Assembly: GCA_036898135.1 (NCBI GenBank) | Contig: CM072525.1 | Location: 52,247,799 to 52,311,798, forward strand | Source of the DNA: Oncomelania hupensis | Taxonomy: Eukaryota > Mollusca > Gastropoda > Littorinimorpha > Pomatiopsidae | DNA length: 64,000 nt | Direction of reading: 5' to 3' | In this document: positions 33,131 through 43,300 of the stretch, piece after piece | How the letters are laid out: every line of letters starts with the position of its first letter | Position numbering within the stretch: position 1 is the stretch's first letter | Position numbers and translations under genes: made by a program | Notes under the pieces: model-generated | The model's input: the letters and a program-made list of their open reading frames with translations, nothing else | Told to the model about the DNA's origin: nothing | Databases searched by the model: none

Positions 33131-33950
33131 CAGTATCTTACACCGACTTCCGTCAAAGCTTTCCCCCAAGCCATCATGGCGGCTAGGGTTGTCAAGTTTG
33201 TCACGTGACTTGTGACGACACGCCGACCTCGAGAATGGATTGAAGAAAACTTCTAAAACAGTGACTCCCCCTTGATATTCTTTATTGTTGGAGGTCTGAA
33301 CTGGTTCGTTTTGCTCACCATTACTTCAGTTTATCTGTTTATTCCTTAATTACCGGTAGATAAAAGCTTGGAAGGAAAGAGGGAATTTGAAACGCATTTT
33401 GTACTGTTCACTAATAAAAATATTTTTTTGGAAAAAACAAACAAACTTGTTAATGTTACTAGCTCTTGTCAGAAAAATGCATAATTTGGAACATCTGAAT
33501 AGAAAAACGGTGGTATCAGTAAATAAATCCAGACAGAAGATTGTTGCACCTGTATGAACTTATTAAACACTCTCACAGAGTTAGTACACTTAGTATTTTA
33601 ATGGAAACAGTTTTAAAGTTAAAAATAGCTACCATACAAACAAAAGATTGGTTTAAAAGACCAAAAGGCAGTCAATGTTAAGAGTTTTGCAAATTATCAT
33701 TATTTTATTATTATTATAAAAATATAATAATTATTATTATATTTCTTCACAAACACACAAACAACAAAACAAACATTAAAAAATCTTCATTCACAGCTGC
33801 TTTTAAAACTCCTTTGTTTCAACAATTTTAATTATCTGCACAATAACTTATGTTTGTCAGGCTAGTATGAACGTGAATGTCTTGTGTGATTTTTGTGCGC
33901 GAATGCGCCCTTAGATTTAATTTATTTTCAGATAAGCGCATTACACATTC

Positions 33951-33952
<2 letters not shown>

Positions 33953-34027
<75 letters not shown>
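33953..34027. repeat. (ATT)n microsatellite
   Basis: About 25 ATT units. The stretch 33237-33952 to its left shows only AT-rich sequence with no recognised gene. Confidence 0.97.
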
Positions 34028-34028
<1 letters not shown>

Positions 34029-34085
34029 ACTTCTGTCTCATAACCTTAGAACTACTTATAGAACTACTTATCATGTGCAACTTAC

Positions 34086-34181
34086 TTTCATCATGACTAG
34101 GTCTTGCCTGCCTTTCAGGCATGCCCAACCTTCTAGGTAGGTTTGCTGGCACCGGCAAGGTCAGGTCTTCATCGCTGCCTG
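34086..34181 (-). CDS. 96-nt tandem exon, copy 4 (3'-most)
   Basis: Acceptor TTTTTCAG and donor GAAA|GTAAGTTG bound exactly 96 nt with phase 1 at both ends. It encodes GSDEDLTLPVPANLPRRLGM and PERQARPSHDE. Splicing copies together adds one codon at each junction and gives a 32-residue repeat. It would join in phase to the C2H2 exon at 30145. No known domain: the repeat is hydrophilic and proline-rich, likely a linker. Confidence 0.6.
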
Positions 34182-34735
34182 CTGAAAAAGTTAAACTGTG
34201 GTGACAACATACTAAATTGACTAATGATTATGTATTTAACAGATTTTTTTATGCCTAAAGTGACAATTTGTTATGCCTAAAGTGACAATCAAAATAACCA
34301 GGAAAAGCTTAAACTGCAGGAAATGTGAACAAGGTATAATATTTGAGGAGTCCGAGGGAAGAAGGAGCTAAGTTGCAAAAAGAGAAATAGAAGATAATCA
34401 AATTTTAAAGTTTGAAGACTCATCATTTGTGTAGACTGCTTAGGTTCTTTTTCATTTGTTCTCTGTGACATAATTTTAGAAAAAGAATAAAAAAAGATTG
34501 AATAAAATGTGGATTACAAAAAAAAGTTAGTTTATATATGCACAGACAAGTCATGTTCTTAATATGGCGCATGCATTACACACACACACAAACCAAAGTA
34601 TCAACAAAATCTTACAAACTAAAATAAACAAATGCAGGCAATTAAAGTTTGGAGAAAAAAGTTATCTTTTAATATATAACACTTGTGGCCCATAAGCTTA
34701 CAAAAAACAAAAGCCGCGTATCACTTGCAACTCAC

Positions 34736-34831
34736 TTTCATTATGACGAGGGCCTGCCTGCCTCTCAGGTATGCCAGACCTTCTATGCAGATTTGCAGGG
34801 ACCGACAGGTTCACGTCTTCATCACTGCCTG
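34736..34831 (-). CDS. 96-nt tandem exon, copy 3
   Basis: Acceptor TTTTCCAG, donor GAAA|GTGAGTTG, 96 nt, phase 1-1. It encodes GSDEDVNLSVPANLHRRSGI and PERQAGPRHNE. It is the most diverged of the four but still fully open. It lies 650 bp from copy 4; the extra length relative to the basic 475-bp unit is an unidentified stretch around 34335-34500. Confidence 0.6.
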
Positions 34832-35167
34832 CTGGAAAAGTTAAACTGTAGTGACAACCTACAACACTGAATAATGATTACGTATTTACACTGAATAATG
34901 ATTATGTATTTAACAGACTTTTTATGCCTAAAGTGACAATCTCAATAACTAGGGTAAGCTTAAACTCTGGGAAATGTGAACAGGGTACAATGTAATTATA
35001 AAAAATGTGGATTATAAAAAAAGAAATAGTGTTTATATATGCACAGACAAGTTATGTTTTAAGACGATGCATACTTTACACAAACACAAACCTACAGAAA
35101 AGAAAATAACAATAACAACAAAAAGTAATTATATACTAAACTCCAATATAATATAACACTCCTGGCC

Positions 35168-35403
35168 GTTTCACCGGGCTTGCGCAGTTGGTTTGCGCGT
35201 CGGACTAGCAATCAGAGTTCGAATCCAGCGGGCGGAAATAAAAGTGGCCTTATTTCATCATCTATTTTAATATTCCATTGTTGGGATGGTTCGATGATTT
35301 ATTAATTAGGTTCCCAGCCCTCTAATTCCTAGGATGGTTATCACTGTCTTCATCTCTAAAAGGCTGATGGTCTCTGTCGACATTCAGCAAAATAAATAAA
35401 CAA
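35168..35403 (+). mobile_element. tRNA-derived SINE
   Basis: Contains an A box (CTTGCGCAGTTGG) and a B box (GAGTTCGAATCC) about 30 bases apart, a body of about 150 bp and an AAATAAATAAAC tail. It is flanked by ACTCCTGGCC and ACTTCTGGCC (35158-35167 and 35404-35413), a 10-bp duplication with one mismatch. It sits in the intron between 96-nt exon copies 2 and 3 and accounts exactly for that intron being 238 bp longer than the 475-bp unit. Confidence 0.85.
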
Positions 35404-35448
35404 ACTTCTGGCCCATAACTTTAGAAATATTTATCACTTGCAACTCAC

Positions 35449-35544
35449 TTTCATCATGACTAGGGCGTGCCTGCCTCTCAGGTATGCCCGACTTTCCAGG
35501 TAGGTTAGCAGGAACCGGCAGGGTTAGGTCTTCATCAGTGCCTG
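35449..35544 (-). CDS. 96-nt tandem exon, copy 2
   Basis: Acceptor TTTTGCAG, donor GAAA|GTGAGTTG, 96 nt, phase 1-1. It encodes GTDEDLTLPVPANLPGKSGI and PERQARPSHDE. Only about five residues differ from copy 4, so the array is recent or under constraint. Confidence 0.6.
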
Positions 35545-35923
35545 CTGCAAAAGTTAAACTGTGGTGACAGCCTACAAAACTGAATAATGATTATGTATTT
35601 AACATATTTTTTATGCCTAAAATGACAATAACTAAAGAAACTTAAGCAGTGGGATATGTGAACAAGCTATAATGTAATGATAATAAAATGTGGATTATAA
35701 AAAGAAAAATAATGTTTATATATGCACAGACAAGCAAAGTTCTTAAAATGGCGAATGTGTTACACACACACAAACTTAAGTAACGAAATCTTACAAACAA
35801 AAAGTCCAAAATTAACAAATGCAGGCAAAGTTAGAACAAAACAAAAATAATAACAACAAAAATAAAATGTGGCCCATAAAACACACAAAAAAACCTTAGT
35901 ACATGTTATAGCTTGCAACTTAC

Positions 35924-36019
35924 TTTCATCATGACTAGGGCCTGCCTGCCTCTCAGGAAGGCCCGACCTTCCAGGTAGGTTTGCAGGCACCGGCAGGGTT
36001 ATGTCTTCATCTCTGCGTG
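35924..36019 (-). CDS. 96-nt tandem exon, copy 1 (5'-most)
   Basis: Acceptor TTTTACAG, donor GAAA|GTAAGTTG, 96 nt, phase 1-1. It encodes RRDEDITLPVPANLPGRSGL and PERQAGPSHDE. Start-to-start distance to copy 2 is 475 bp, the basic unit. The upstream first exon is not identified; a GTGAGT donor near 38416 (after a short ATG-containing block) is one weak candidate. Confidence 0.6.
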
Positions 36020-36545
36020 CTGTAAAAGTTAATGTGGAGAAAACTTACAACACTGAATACTGTTTATGTGTTTAAAGAATTGTCTATGCTGATAAGTGAC
36101 TATTACTCTAACTAGGGAAAGTATAAACTGTGGGAAGTGTGAAAAGAGTATAATGTAATTATCATAATCCTGAGCAAAGGCAGAAATTATTTATCTATAA
36201 CCTCAAAAAGGATTGATTCTGCTAAACGATAGATTCTAAAGAAATGTTAACTTGTTAAAATGACGCTTTGGGCGGCTACTAAACACGATTTCGAAGTACT
36301 ACTACAACTTAGGCTTACGCCATGTTGTCGGTAAATCTCAAACTAGACCGGTCAACACATATATAATATATAATATTTTAGGTTAAATCCCAATACAGTG
36401 GGCTTTATTCTAGGAAGTGTTAAAAATACAATATTACTTATTACTATTACGTATTCGTATTAGTTTTATGTTCTTAAAGATTGTCATCTAAAAGTAATTT
36501 AAAATTGATAGGCCAAAGCCCAAATTTCATTTAGTTTTGCAAACT
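36020..36545. other. unassigned AT-rich stretch
   Basis: Flank of the exon array up to the RTE copy. No recognised gene; ends with the target-duplication word TTTGCAAACT (36536-36545). Confidence 0.5.
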
Positions 36546-38139
36546 CCTGAAAATAATACTCAACAGGTTGAAACCCCAAGCCAAACAAATCACAGCTGAA
36601 GAACAAGCAGGATTCAGGGCAGGGCAAAGTACCACTGAACAGATTTTCAACCTCAGAATAATCTGTGAGAAATACCTACATACCAACAACATCTATATCA
36701 TGTGTTCATAGACTTTAAGAAGGCGTTTGACCGAGTCTGGCATGCAGCTCTATGGGCAACAATGAAAGTGTACAACATCAGTCCTAAAATTATTGAAGTC
36801 ATCAAAATCCTGTATGACAAAGCTACCAGTGCAGTCCTCCACAACAGCGCCATCGGGAACTGGTTCAGAACAACAATCGGTGTGCGTCAAGGATGCCTAC
36901 TCTCTCCAACACTCTTCAACATCTTCCTAGAGCTCATCAAGTCAGATGTTCTTGCAGATCATGAAGGCACAGTCAGCATAGGGGGTAGAGCAATCTCCAA
37001 TCTTCGTTTTGCGGATGACATTGATGGATTGGCTGGAGAGGGACAAGAACTTTAACAGTTGGTACAGAAGCTTGACACCACCTCCAGAGCTTAGGGAATG
37101 GAAATAAGTGCAGAGAAGACCAAAATGATGACCAACAACACCAATGGCATCAACACGGACATCAAAGTCCAAGGCCAATCCCTCAACACAGTGCATAGCT
37201 TCAAATATTTAGGAGCCATTGTATCAGACAATGAGTCCCGACAGTAAGTCCTCTCAAGGATCGCACAAACAACTGCTGCCCTGACAAGGTTGAAGCCCAT
37301 TTGGAAAGACAGGACCTTCAGTCTACATTCCAAAGCAAGACTGCTGCGCTCCCTTGTCATCTCCATCTTCATACAGTTATATCCTTGCGAAGAATACAAA
37401 GCATGGAATCTGAATCTGAATCTATACACTGTGCTATCAAAATTGATATTTCTACAGTGTTGCGCGCAGGGAGCAAGAAAAAACTGTAAAAAGAAGGAAG
37501 CAACTCAAACGATAGAGGGTAGTAAGGAAGTTAAAAAAAAATCCTTACAGGTTTCACGATTCTAGCTAAGCCAATCTGACTACCGTGGCGGTCCCCGGGG
37601 CTAGGCCCCGACCAGCACAGCCTCAGCCTTCATCACCACTACTTTCTGAAGGATGTAAAAATAAGTTAGAATGGGAGGGACTTTAGCCCCTGCTTGAAAG
37701 ATGCCAAGCTGGGGGCCTCTGCTACTACTGCTGGTAAAGAGTTCCACACTGGAGATGAGGTGCTACAGAAGACTTTTGTGCATTTCCTATACCCAACACA
37801 TCACCAACGACGAAGTCCGACAGACCATCACACAAGCCATTGGACAACACGATGACCTGCTCACAGTGGTGAAGAAACGAAAACTCCGATGGTATGGCCA
37901 CATTACCAGATCATCAGGCCTTGCAAAGACTATTCTGCAAGGCACAGTGCAAGGAGGTAGAAGAAGAGGGAGACCGAAAAAGAGGTGGGAGGACAACATT
38001 CAAGAATGGTTTGACACTGAACGAAGCCATCAGGGCTGCTGAGGACAGCGAAAGATGGAGTATGCTGGTTAAGCAATCATCTGTTGTGCCCCTACGACCT
38101 CCGGGTTACGGGACAGGATAGGATAGGATAGGAATAGGA
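36546..38139 (+). mobile_element. 5'-truncated RTE LINE copy with nested insertion
   Basis: Matches about 4040-5310 of the full RTE element, starting inside RT (CTGAAAATAATACTCAACAGG) and ending in (GGATA)n. Flanked by TTTGCAAACT (36536-36545 and 38140-38149). The RT core is readable (FIDFKKAFDRVWH, VRQGCLLSPTLFN, LRFADDIDG) but has a frameshift near 36685 and stops at about 37055, 37094 and 37247. A second LINE piece (37408-37749) splits the C-terminal domain. Confidence 0.92.
37408..37749 (-). mobile_element. LINE 3' fragment nested in the RTE copy
   Basis: Interrupts the RTE sequence between GCATGGA and GATGAGG. TGGA is repeated at both junctions (37404-37407 and 37750-37753). On the minus strand it ends in a (GATTCA)n tail, so it is a 5'-truncated retroposon. 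No coding domain recognised. Confidence 0.75.
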
Positions 38140-38227
38140 TTTGCAAACTGACCGCCATAATATTAATAATTGATATCCCCGAATCGGCAATGGTGAAACA
38201 TTGAGACGAATTTACTGTGGTATAATC

Positions 38228-38311
38228 TTGTTGTTGTTGTTGTTGTTGTCGGTCCTGATTTGGCTCGGAAGAGTCCGCTGGACCTAAAACAACAATCAAT
38301 CAATCAATCAA
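38228..38311 (+). mobile_element. (TTG)n run and retroposon 3' end
   Basis: Seven TTG units are followed by GGTCCTGATTTGGCTCGG and GAGTCCGCTGGACCT, then (AATC)n. The last 60 bases match the retroposon at 27701-28406. Bases 38150-38227 are unassigned. Confidence 0.75.
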
Positions 38312-38932
38312 CACGACACTTTCGCGTATAATCTTTGTATCAAAGCTAAGTATTTATACAAAACCCTCAAAATCTTAGGGAAGACAAAAATAATAATAAG
38401 TTATAAAATAAAAACTCACCTTTTTATCCAAACATGGCCACCAGTACTACGAACACAGCGCGAAAAAGAACTTGGAACCACATCCGGGCTTCGTGACCTC
38501 TCCCTCTCTCTCTCTGTTCTTAAAATAACCAACTTTTCTATAAATTATGTTGTACGATGTGCAGATTACCGATAAAAAGTGGATTATGTGATAATTTTTT
38601 AATTTGGTTTTAAAGAGTAATAGGTCAGAAGGTTCAGGTCATTTTTTTTAAAAAATATAGCTTTACATATATTAGATATGTTGAAGACAAGTATGGCATC
38701 ATAAAGGCCAAAAATACAACAGTCCTCATAATGAACTATTTACTTCAAACAGCATAACTTTCAAACGGTTTATATTTGCAAACGGAAAATTTGTGAGATT
38801 AAGCCAAGGACTGAGGAGTTCTTGGTAGCGCAGTGGTACTGTTCAATTCTTATTATTTAACCCTCCACAGCTGATTTCATTAAGGGGACGCGCTATATGA
38901 CCCGGTAATGCACAAGTCTTGTAAAAATGGCC

Positions 38933-38960
<28 letters not shown>
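38312..38960. other. unassigned stretch ending in (TA)n
   Basis: A GAAAAAG|GTGAGT-type donor on the minus strand near 38416 and an A-box-like TGGTAGCGCAGTGGT near 38823 are the only signals seen. The (TA)n tract 38935-38960 is the insertion site of the next element. Confidence 0.45.
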
Positions 38961-38964
<4 letters not shown>

Positions 38965-39817
38965 ACGTTGAAACGCCAATGGTAGTATGTCTGAAACTCG
39001 CACGATAGATCTAATCGTTTCGTTTTGCAAAGTATTCAATAATGGAGTTTATTTACCTTTGATTTGAGTTTGCATTGTTGTTAGGAGAGGCTTTGTATAA
39101 CGTTGATAATTTTCGTTAGTCGATATTATTGGAGAATTCTCTGGACCTGCGTGTTTACTCTTGATAGAAATTTCCCGATGGATGTCGAAGTAAGAGAACG
39201 TTCCGGGTATGTGTAGAGAGATGTATGACGTAAGACAGTGATGACGATCTTTAATTCTGATTGGGGATGTCGATGATGAATAAATTATACAGTGCTAGTT
39301 TTAAAAAAATGAAACAGTGTTGTTGTTGAAATTTATCTTGTTTATTAGCTGCAATAGTTATACAGTTTTAAAAAAAATGACCGTGCTTTCAATCAAGGTG
39401 TCTGGCAACCTGAGAAATATTTTGGCAACTTCAACTTCCCAGGTTAGGAGCCCGGCTGGCTCCTTAGCCTGGCTTGCTAAATCTCAGCCCTGGTTGTAAT
39501 GCGTCAGTTCTAGAACGTCCTGAGGTCATCTCGAGTTGAGAGAAAAAATTATATATTCGATGCTCCGTGTGTTGTTGTGGATAGTTGTTGATAGTGAGTT
39601 GGAAAGTAAAAAAGTTAAAAGTGGAAAGCGATTGTATGCAGTGTTGATGTGTGCTGAATAAAAGTGGAAAACTTTATACGTCGACTCTGTGACTTGTATG
39701 CTGATTGAGCAGGCTGCGTGGATAAACGAATCTGAGTTACACCTTATCAGGAGTTCAGCATCGGGGCTGAATCAAATACTGATAAAGAAAAACACCAACA
39801 TCATATCGAGTGTAACA
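38961..39817 (+). repeat. 5' LTR, Gmr1-order copy 1
   Basis: 857 bp. Relative to the 3' LTR it has an extra 229-bp block (39265-39493, bounded by TGG on each side) and retains a 96-bp segment (39535-39630) that the 3' LTR lacks. AATAAA at 39657-39662 is the likely polyadenylation signal. Outside these blocks only a few bases differ. Confidence 0.92.
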
Positions 39818-40281
39818 TTTTGGGGGTCAAGCCGCGATTCACGCCATAGCCAAGGGTTCAACTGCTACAACAAGCGAGTCAACGTTACGAGAGGCAGTCA
39901 TCGAGGGTAGCCGCCAACAAGTTGCGTCGGGAGGGGCCAACACACTGGGACTACATCACCGATAGGTTCGGGTTGACTGCAAGGGCGTGTAGTCGCTGAA
40001 GAGTTGCTTCGTGAGCGAACAACAGATCGGGACTACGTGGCTGCCGCAAGACTACGTCGAGGGACAGTCTCGGAGCTACATCGCCAGTATTAGAGAGAGC
40101 GACGAGCGGACGTCGCGTCTACTTCAGCACAGGAGCGTATACATCAACACCAGCGTGGTGCAGCGTCGCATACGACGAGGACAGCGGGGCCTGCGTCAGC
40201 GAAGGCGACTAGTGACAAGCATCAGCGCTACTGCAGAAAGCGTGCTGTTCTAGAACAGTCTAGAAGGGTGCAGCACAGTCA

Positions 40282-40356
40282 AGAACTTTCTAGAAAAGAA
40301 CCTTCTAGAAAAGAACTTTCCAGAAAGGAACTTTCCAGAAAAGAACTTTCCAGAAA
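40282..40356 (+). promoter_or_regulatory. five tandem perfect heat-shock elements
   Basis: Five adjoining 15-bp units (starts 40282, 40297, 40312, 40327, 40342) of the form nGAAnnTTCnnGAAn, for example AGAACTTTCTAGAAA. Each is a perfect three-site binding motif for heat-shock factor. The block ends nine bases before the gag ATG. An additional TTCTAGAAC lies upstream at 40247-40255. The motif match is direct; binding and heat response are inference. Confidence 0.75.
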
Positions 40357-40365
40357 AGCATCAAG

Positions 40366-43300
40366 ATGGCCGACTTCTGGCAGAAAGGGATTGCACTGAA
40401 TCTGAAAGGCAAACAGCTGACGGAGTACGTCAAATCCCAGGAGAGAATACAAGAACGAGAATTAGAAGAACAACGTCGCCGAGAAGAAAGAGAATTAGAA
40501 GAGCGGCGTCAAGAAAGAGAAGAGCAGCGACAAGAAAGAGAACAGCGACGGCGTGAAGAAAGAGAAATTGAACAGCAGCGGAAAGAAAGAGAAGAAGAAC
40601 GGAGGCGTGAAAAAAGAGAAGCTGAGCGTCAATACCAGCTAGAGTTGGCGCGTATCCAAAACAATCAGCATGCGCCACAAGTTATCAGTGACAACAAAGC
40701 TCCAAAATTGCCAGCGTTTGTCGACGGGAAGGACCAGATCGACAGTTATTTGGCGAGATTTGAAAGGTTTGCCAAAAGCTCTAACTGGCAACCTCAAGAC
40801 TGGGCGATTCGACTAAGTGCACTTCTGACGGGGCAAGCACTCGACGTCTACACCAGATTGTCGGACGATGACGCTAAAGACTACGACGTCTTGAAAGAGG
40901 CCCTATTGCAGTGCTACAACTTTACAGAGAAGGGGTACCGTAAACGCTTCCGTGAATGCCGGCCTAAGTCAGACGAGACGCCAAAGCAGTTTGTGGAGCG
41001 CCTGTCGTCATATCTACACAAGTGGGTGGAGTTATCAGGCGAAAGGAAGTCTTACGACAGTCTCCATGACCTGATCGTGAAGGAACAATTTCTCAATGCC
41101 TGTCACAAGGACCTAGCGACCCACTTAGAACAACAAAAGCTGCAGACGCTTAAAGATGTGACTGAGGCTGCTAAAAGATATCTCATCACTCATGGGAAGA
41201 CCCTGGGGCCACCCAGCGCGACGAAACATTTTCAGAAGACTGGAAACCATGTGAACCAGATCCAGGGGAGCCAGACGAACCAGAAACAGACGGACTCCAC
41301 GCCTCCTTCCAGGGAAGGGCATTCAAGAGGCTGTTTCACCTGCAACGCTACAGACCACAGAGCGGCTAACTGTCCTCAAAACAAAAGTAGCGGACAGCGG
41401 AGCAGTGCGGACAATTCAGCGGCGGGCAACCGGCAGAGGCGGTTCTCCAATCAACGGCAAACCAGTAGATCTGACCATCAGGTGTGCGGCGGGAGCGTCA
41501 TTCTTCCGAGTGAAACCGAGCGCACAGCTACTCCTGCGGACGTGCAAGAGTGCATAACCGATGGCCAACTTCTCCTTGCCAACGGAAAATCCATCCCCGT
41601 CGTCGCCAGCGCAGCTGTGACCGTCCAGAACATGCCTGTTTCAAAGGGACGCGTCGGAAATCATCAAGTGACTGTTCTAAGAGACTCTGGCTGCAGTGGG
41701 GTCATCGTCAGAGAAGACCTAATCGCTAAAGAACAATTCACTGGCGATTCTAAATGGACACTCATGGCCGACAGCAAATGTGTGAAAGGGCCAGTTGCAA
41801 AAATTCATGTCAACACCCCTTTCTACATAGGCGAAGTCGAAGCGGTTTGCCTGAAGAAGCCGCTGTATGATTTGATGATCGGGAATATCGACGGCGCGAG
41901 ACGACCCGACGACCCCGATCCAGATTGGAGTCCTGCCTCAACCCAACGCGTCGAAGTTGTGGAGGAGGATCCATTGCCGTTTCCCGATGGAGACCTTACA
42001 GAGCTGCTACGGGACAATGTGGTTACTCGGGCTCAGCCCTGCCGACCAGAGATCGTCGGTGCTGTTACTACCAGGGCCCAGGCCAAGAGAGACAAGACGT
42101 CTACGCCACTGAAGGTCGCCGACAACTCTAAAGCTGCCATCGTGGACAGAGATAAGCTGATCCAGCTCCAGGAAGCTGATAGTACTTTAAACAAGTACAG
42201 GAACCGCCAAGACCACGTGACCAAAGGCAGTGGTACGGTCTATTTTGAGGTGAAGGCCAAGATCCTGTACCGAATCTTCCAGCACCCGAGGGTCAACGGA
42301 GGGAAACCACTACGTCAAGTCTTGGTACCGTTACCCCTAAGGCGCCAGGTGATGGAAGTAGCGCATGACTCAATCATGGGAGGTCACCTGGGTATCAAGA
42401 AGACGTCGGATAGAATCCAGGCGGTGTTCTACTGGCCAGGACTTCATGCGGACGTCAGCCGTTTCTGCCGATCATGTGACATTTGCCAGAAGACCATAAC
42501 TCGAGGAAGGGTCCCGAAAGTGCCTATGCAGAGGATGCCTCTGATCGACCGACCTTTCAAGAGGGTGGCCTTAGACTTAATCGGCGAAATAAGACCTCCG
42601 AGTGAAGAAGGTCATCGGTGGGTACTGACTTTAGTGGACTATGCGACTCGGTATCCAGAAGCAGTGCCTCTGAAGAAGATTGACACTGAAACTGTTGCAG
42701 AGGCGCTGGTGGACATGTTCAGCAGACTTGGAGTGCCTGAAGAGATCCTGACAGACCTCGGGACGCAGTTCGTCTCTGACTGCATGAAGGAGGTCAACAG
42801 ACTGCTGAGCATCCGGCATTTGACTACGACACCCTACCATCCAATGTGCAACGGGCTTGTCGAGAAGTTCAATACTACGCTGAAGTCCACCCTGAAGAAA
42901 CTGTGCAGCGAGCAGCCCAGACAATGGCATCGCTATATCAACGCCTTACTTTTCGCCTACAGAGAAGTACCGCAGGAGTCCACCGGCTTTTCTCCGTTCG
43001 AGCTGCTGTACGGAAGAACCATCAGAGGGCCGATGCACATCATGAAAGAACTGTGGACGAAGGAAGTGGACACCCCAGAGGTGAAGAACAGTTACCAGTA
43101 CGTGTTTGAGCTACGAGAGAAGCTGGAGCAGACTCTCGAGATAGCCAGAGAAAACTTGAAGAAGTCCCAGGACTGTAGAAAGCACTACTACGATCGTAGG
43201 GCTGTGAACAGGAAGTTCAAACCTGGCAACAAAGTGCTGGTGCTGCTACCTACTGATCACAATATGAATAAGTTGGTGATGCAGTGGAAAGGCCCGTACG

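Larger units (their letters stand above)
30300..33236. mobile_element. candidate THAP/P-type DNA transposon with terminal inverted repeats
   Basis: ATTCTCGAGGTCGG at 30300 is repeated inverted, ending at 33236. Further in, both ends carry TCACGTGAC and TGGCTTGGGGGAAA (left about 30354-30367, right complement about 33160-33174). So about 70-90 bp of terminal sequence is inverted with gaps. A THAP-domain fragment lies immediately inside the left end, as in P-element-like transposons. I cannot find the transposase core or a clear 8-bp target duplication, so this is a hypothesis. It would sit in the intron between the 96-nt exon array and the C2H2 exon. Confidence 0.45.

Noticed and set aside
33877..34140. 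Open frames of poly-Ile, poly-Leu or poly-Asn
   Set aside because: They are translations of the (ATT)n microsatellite.
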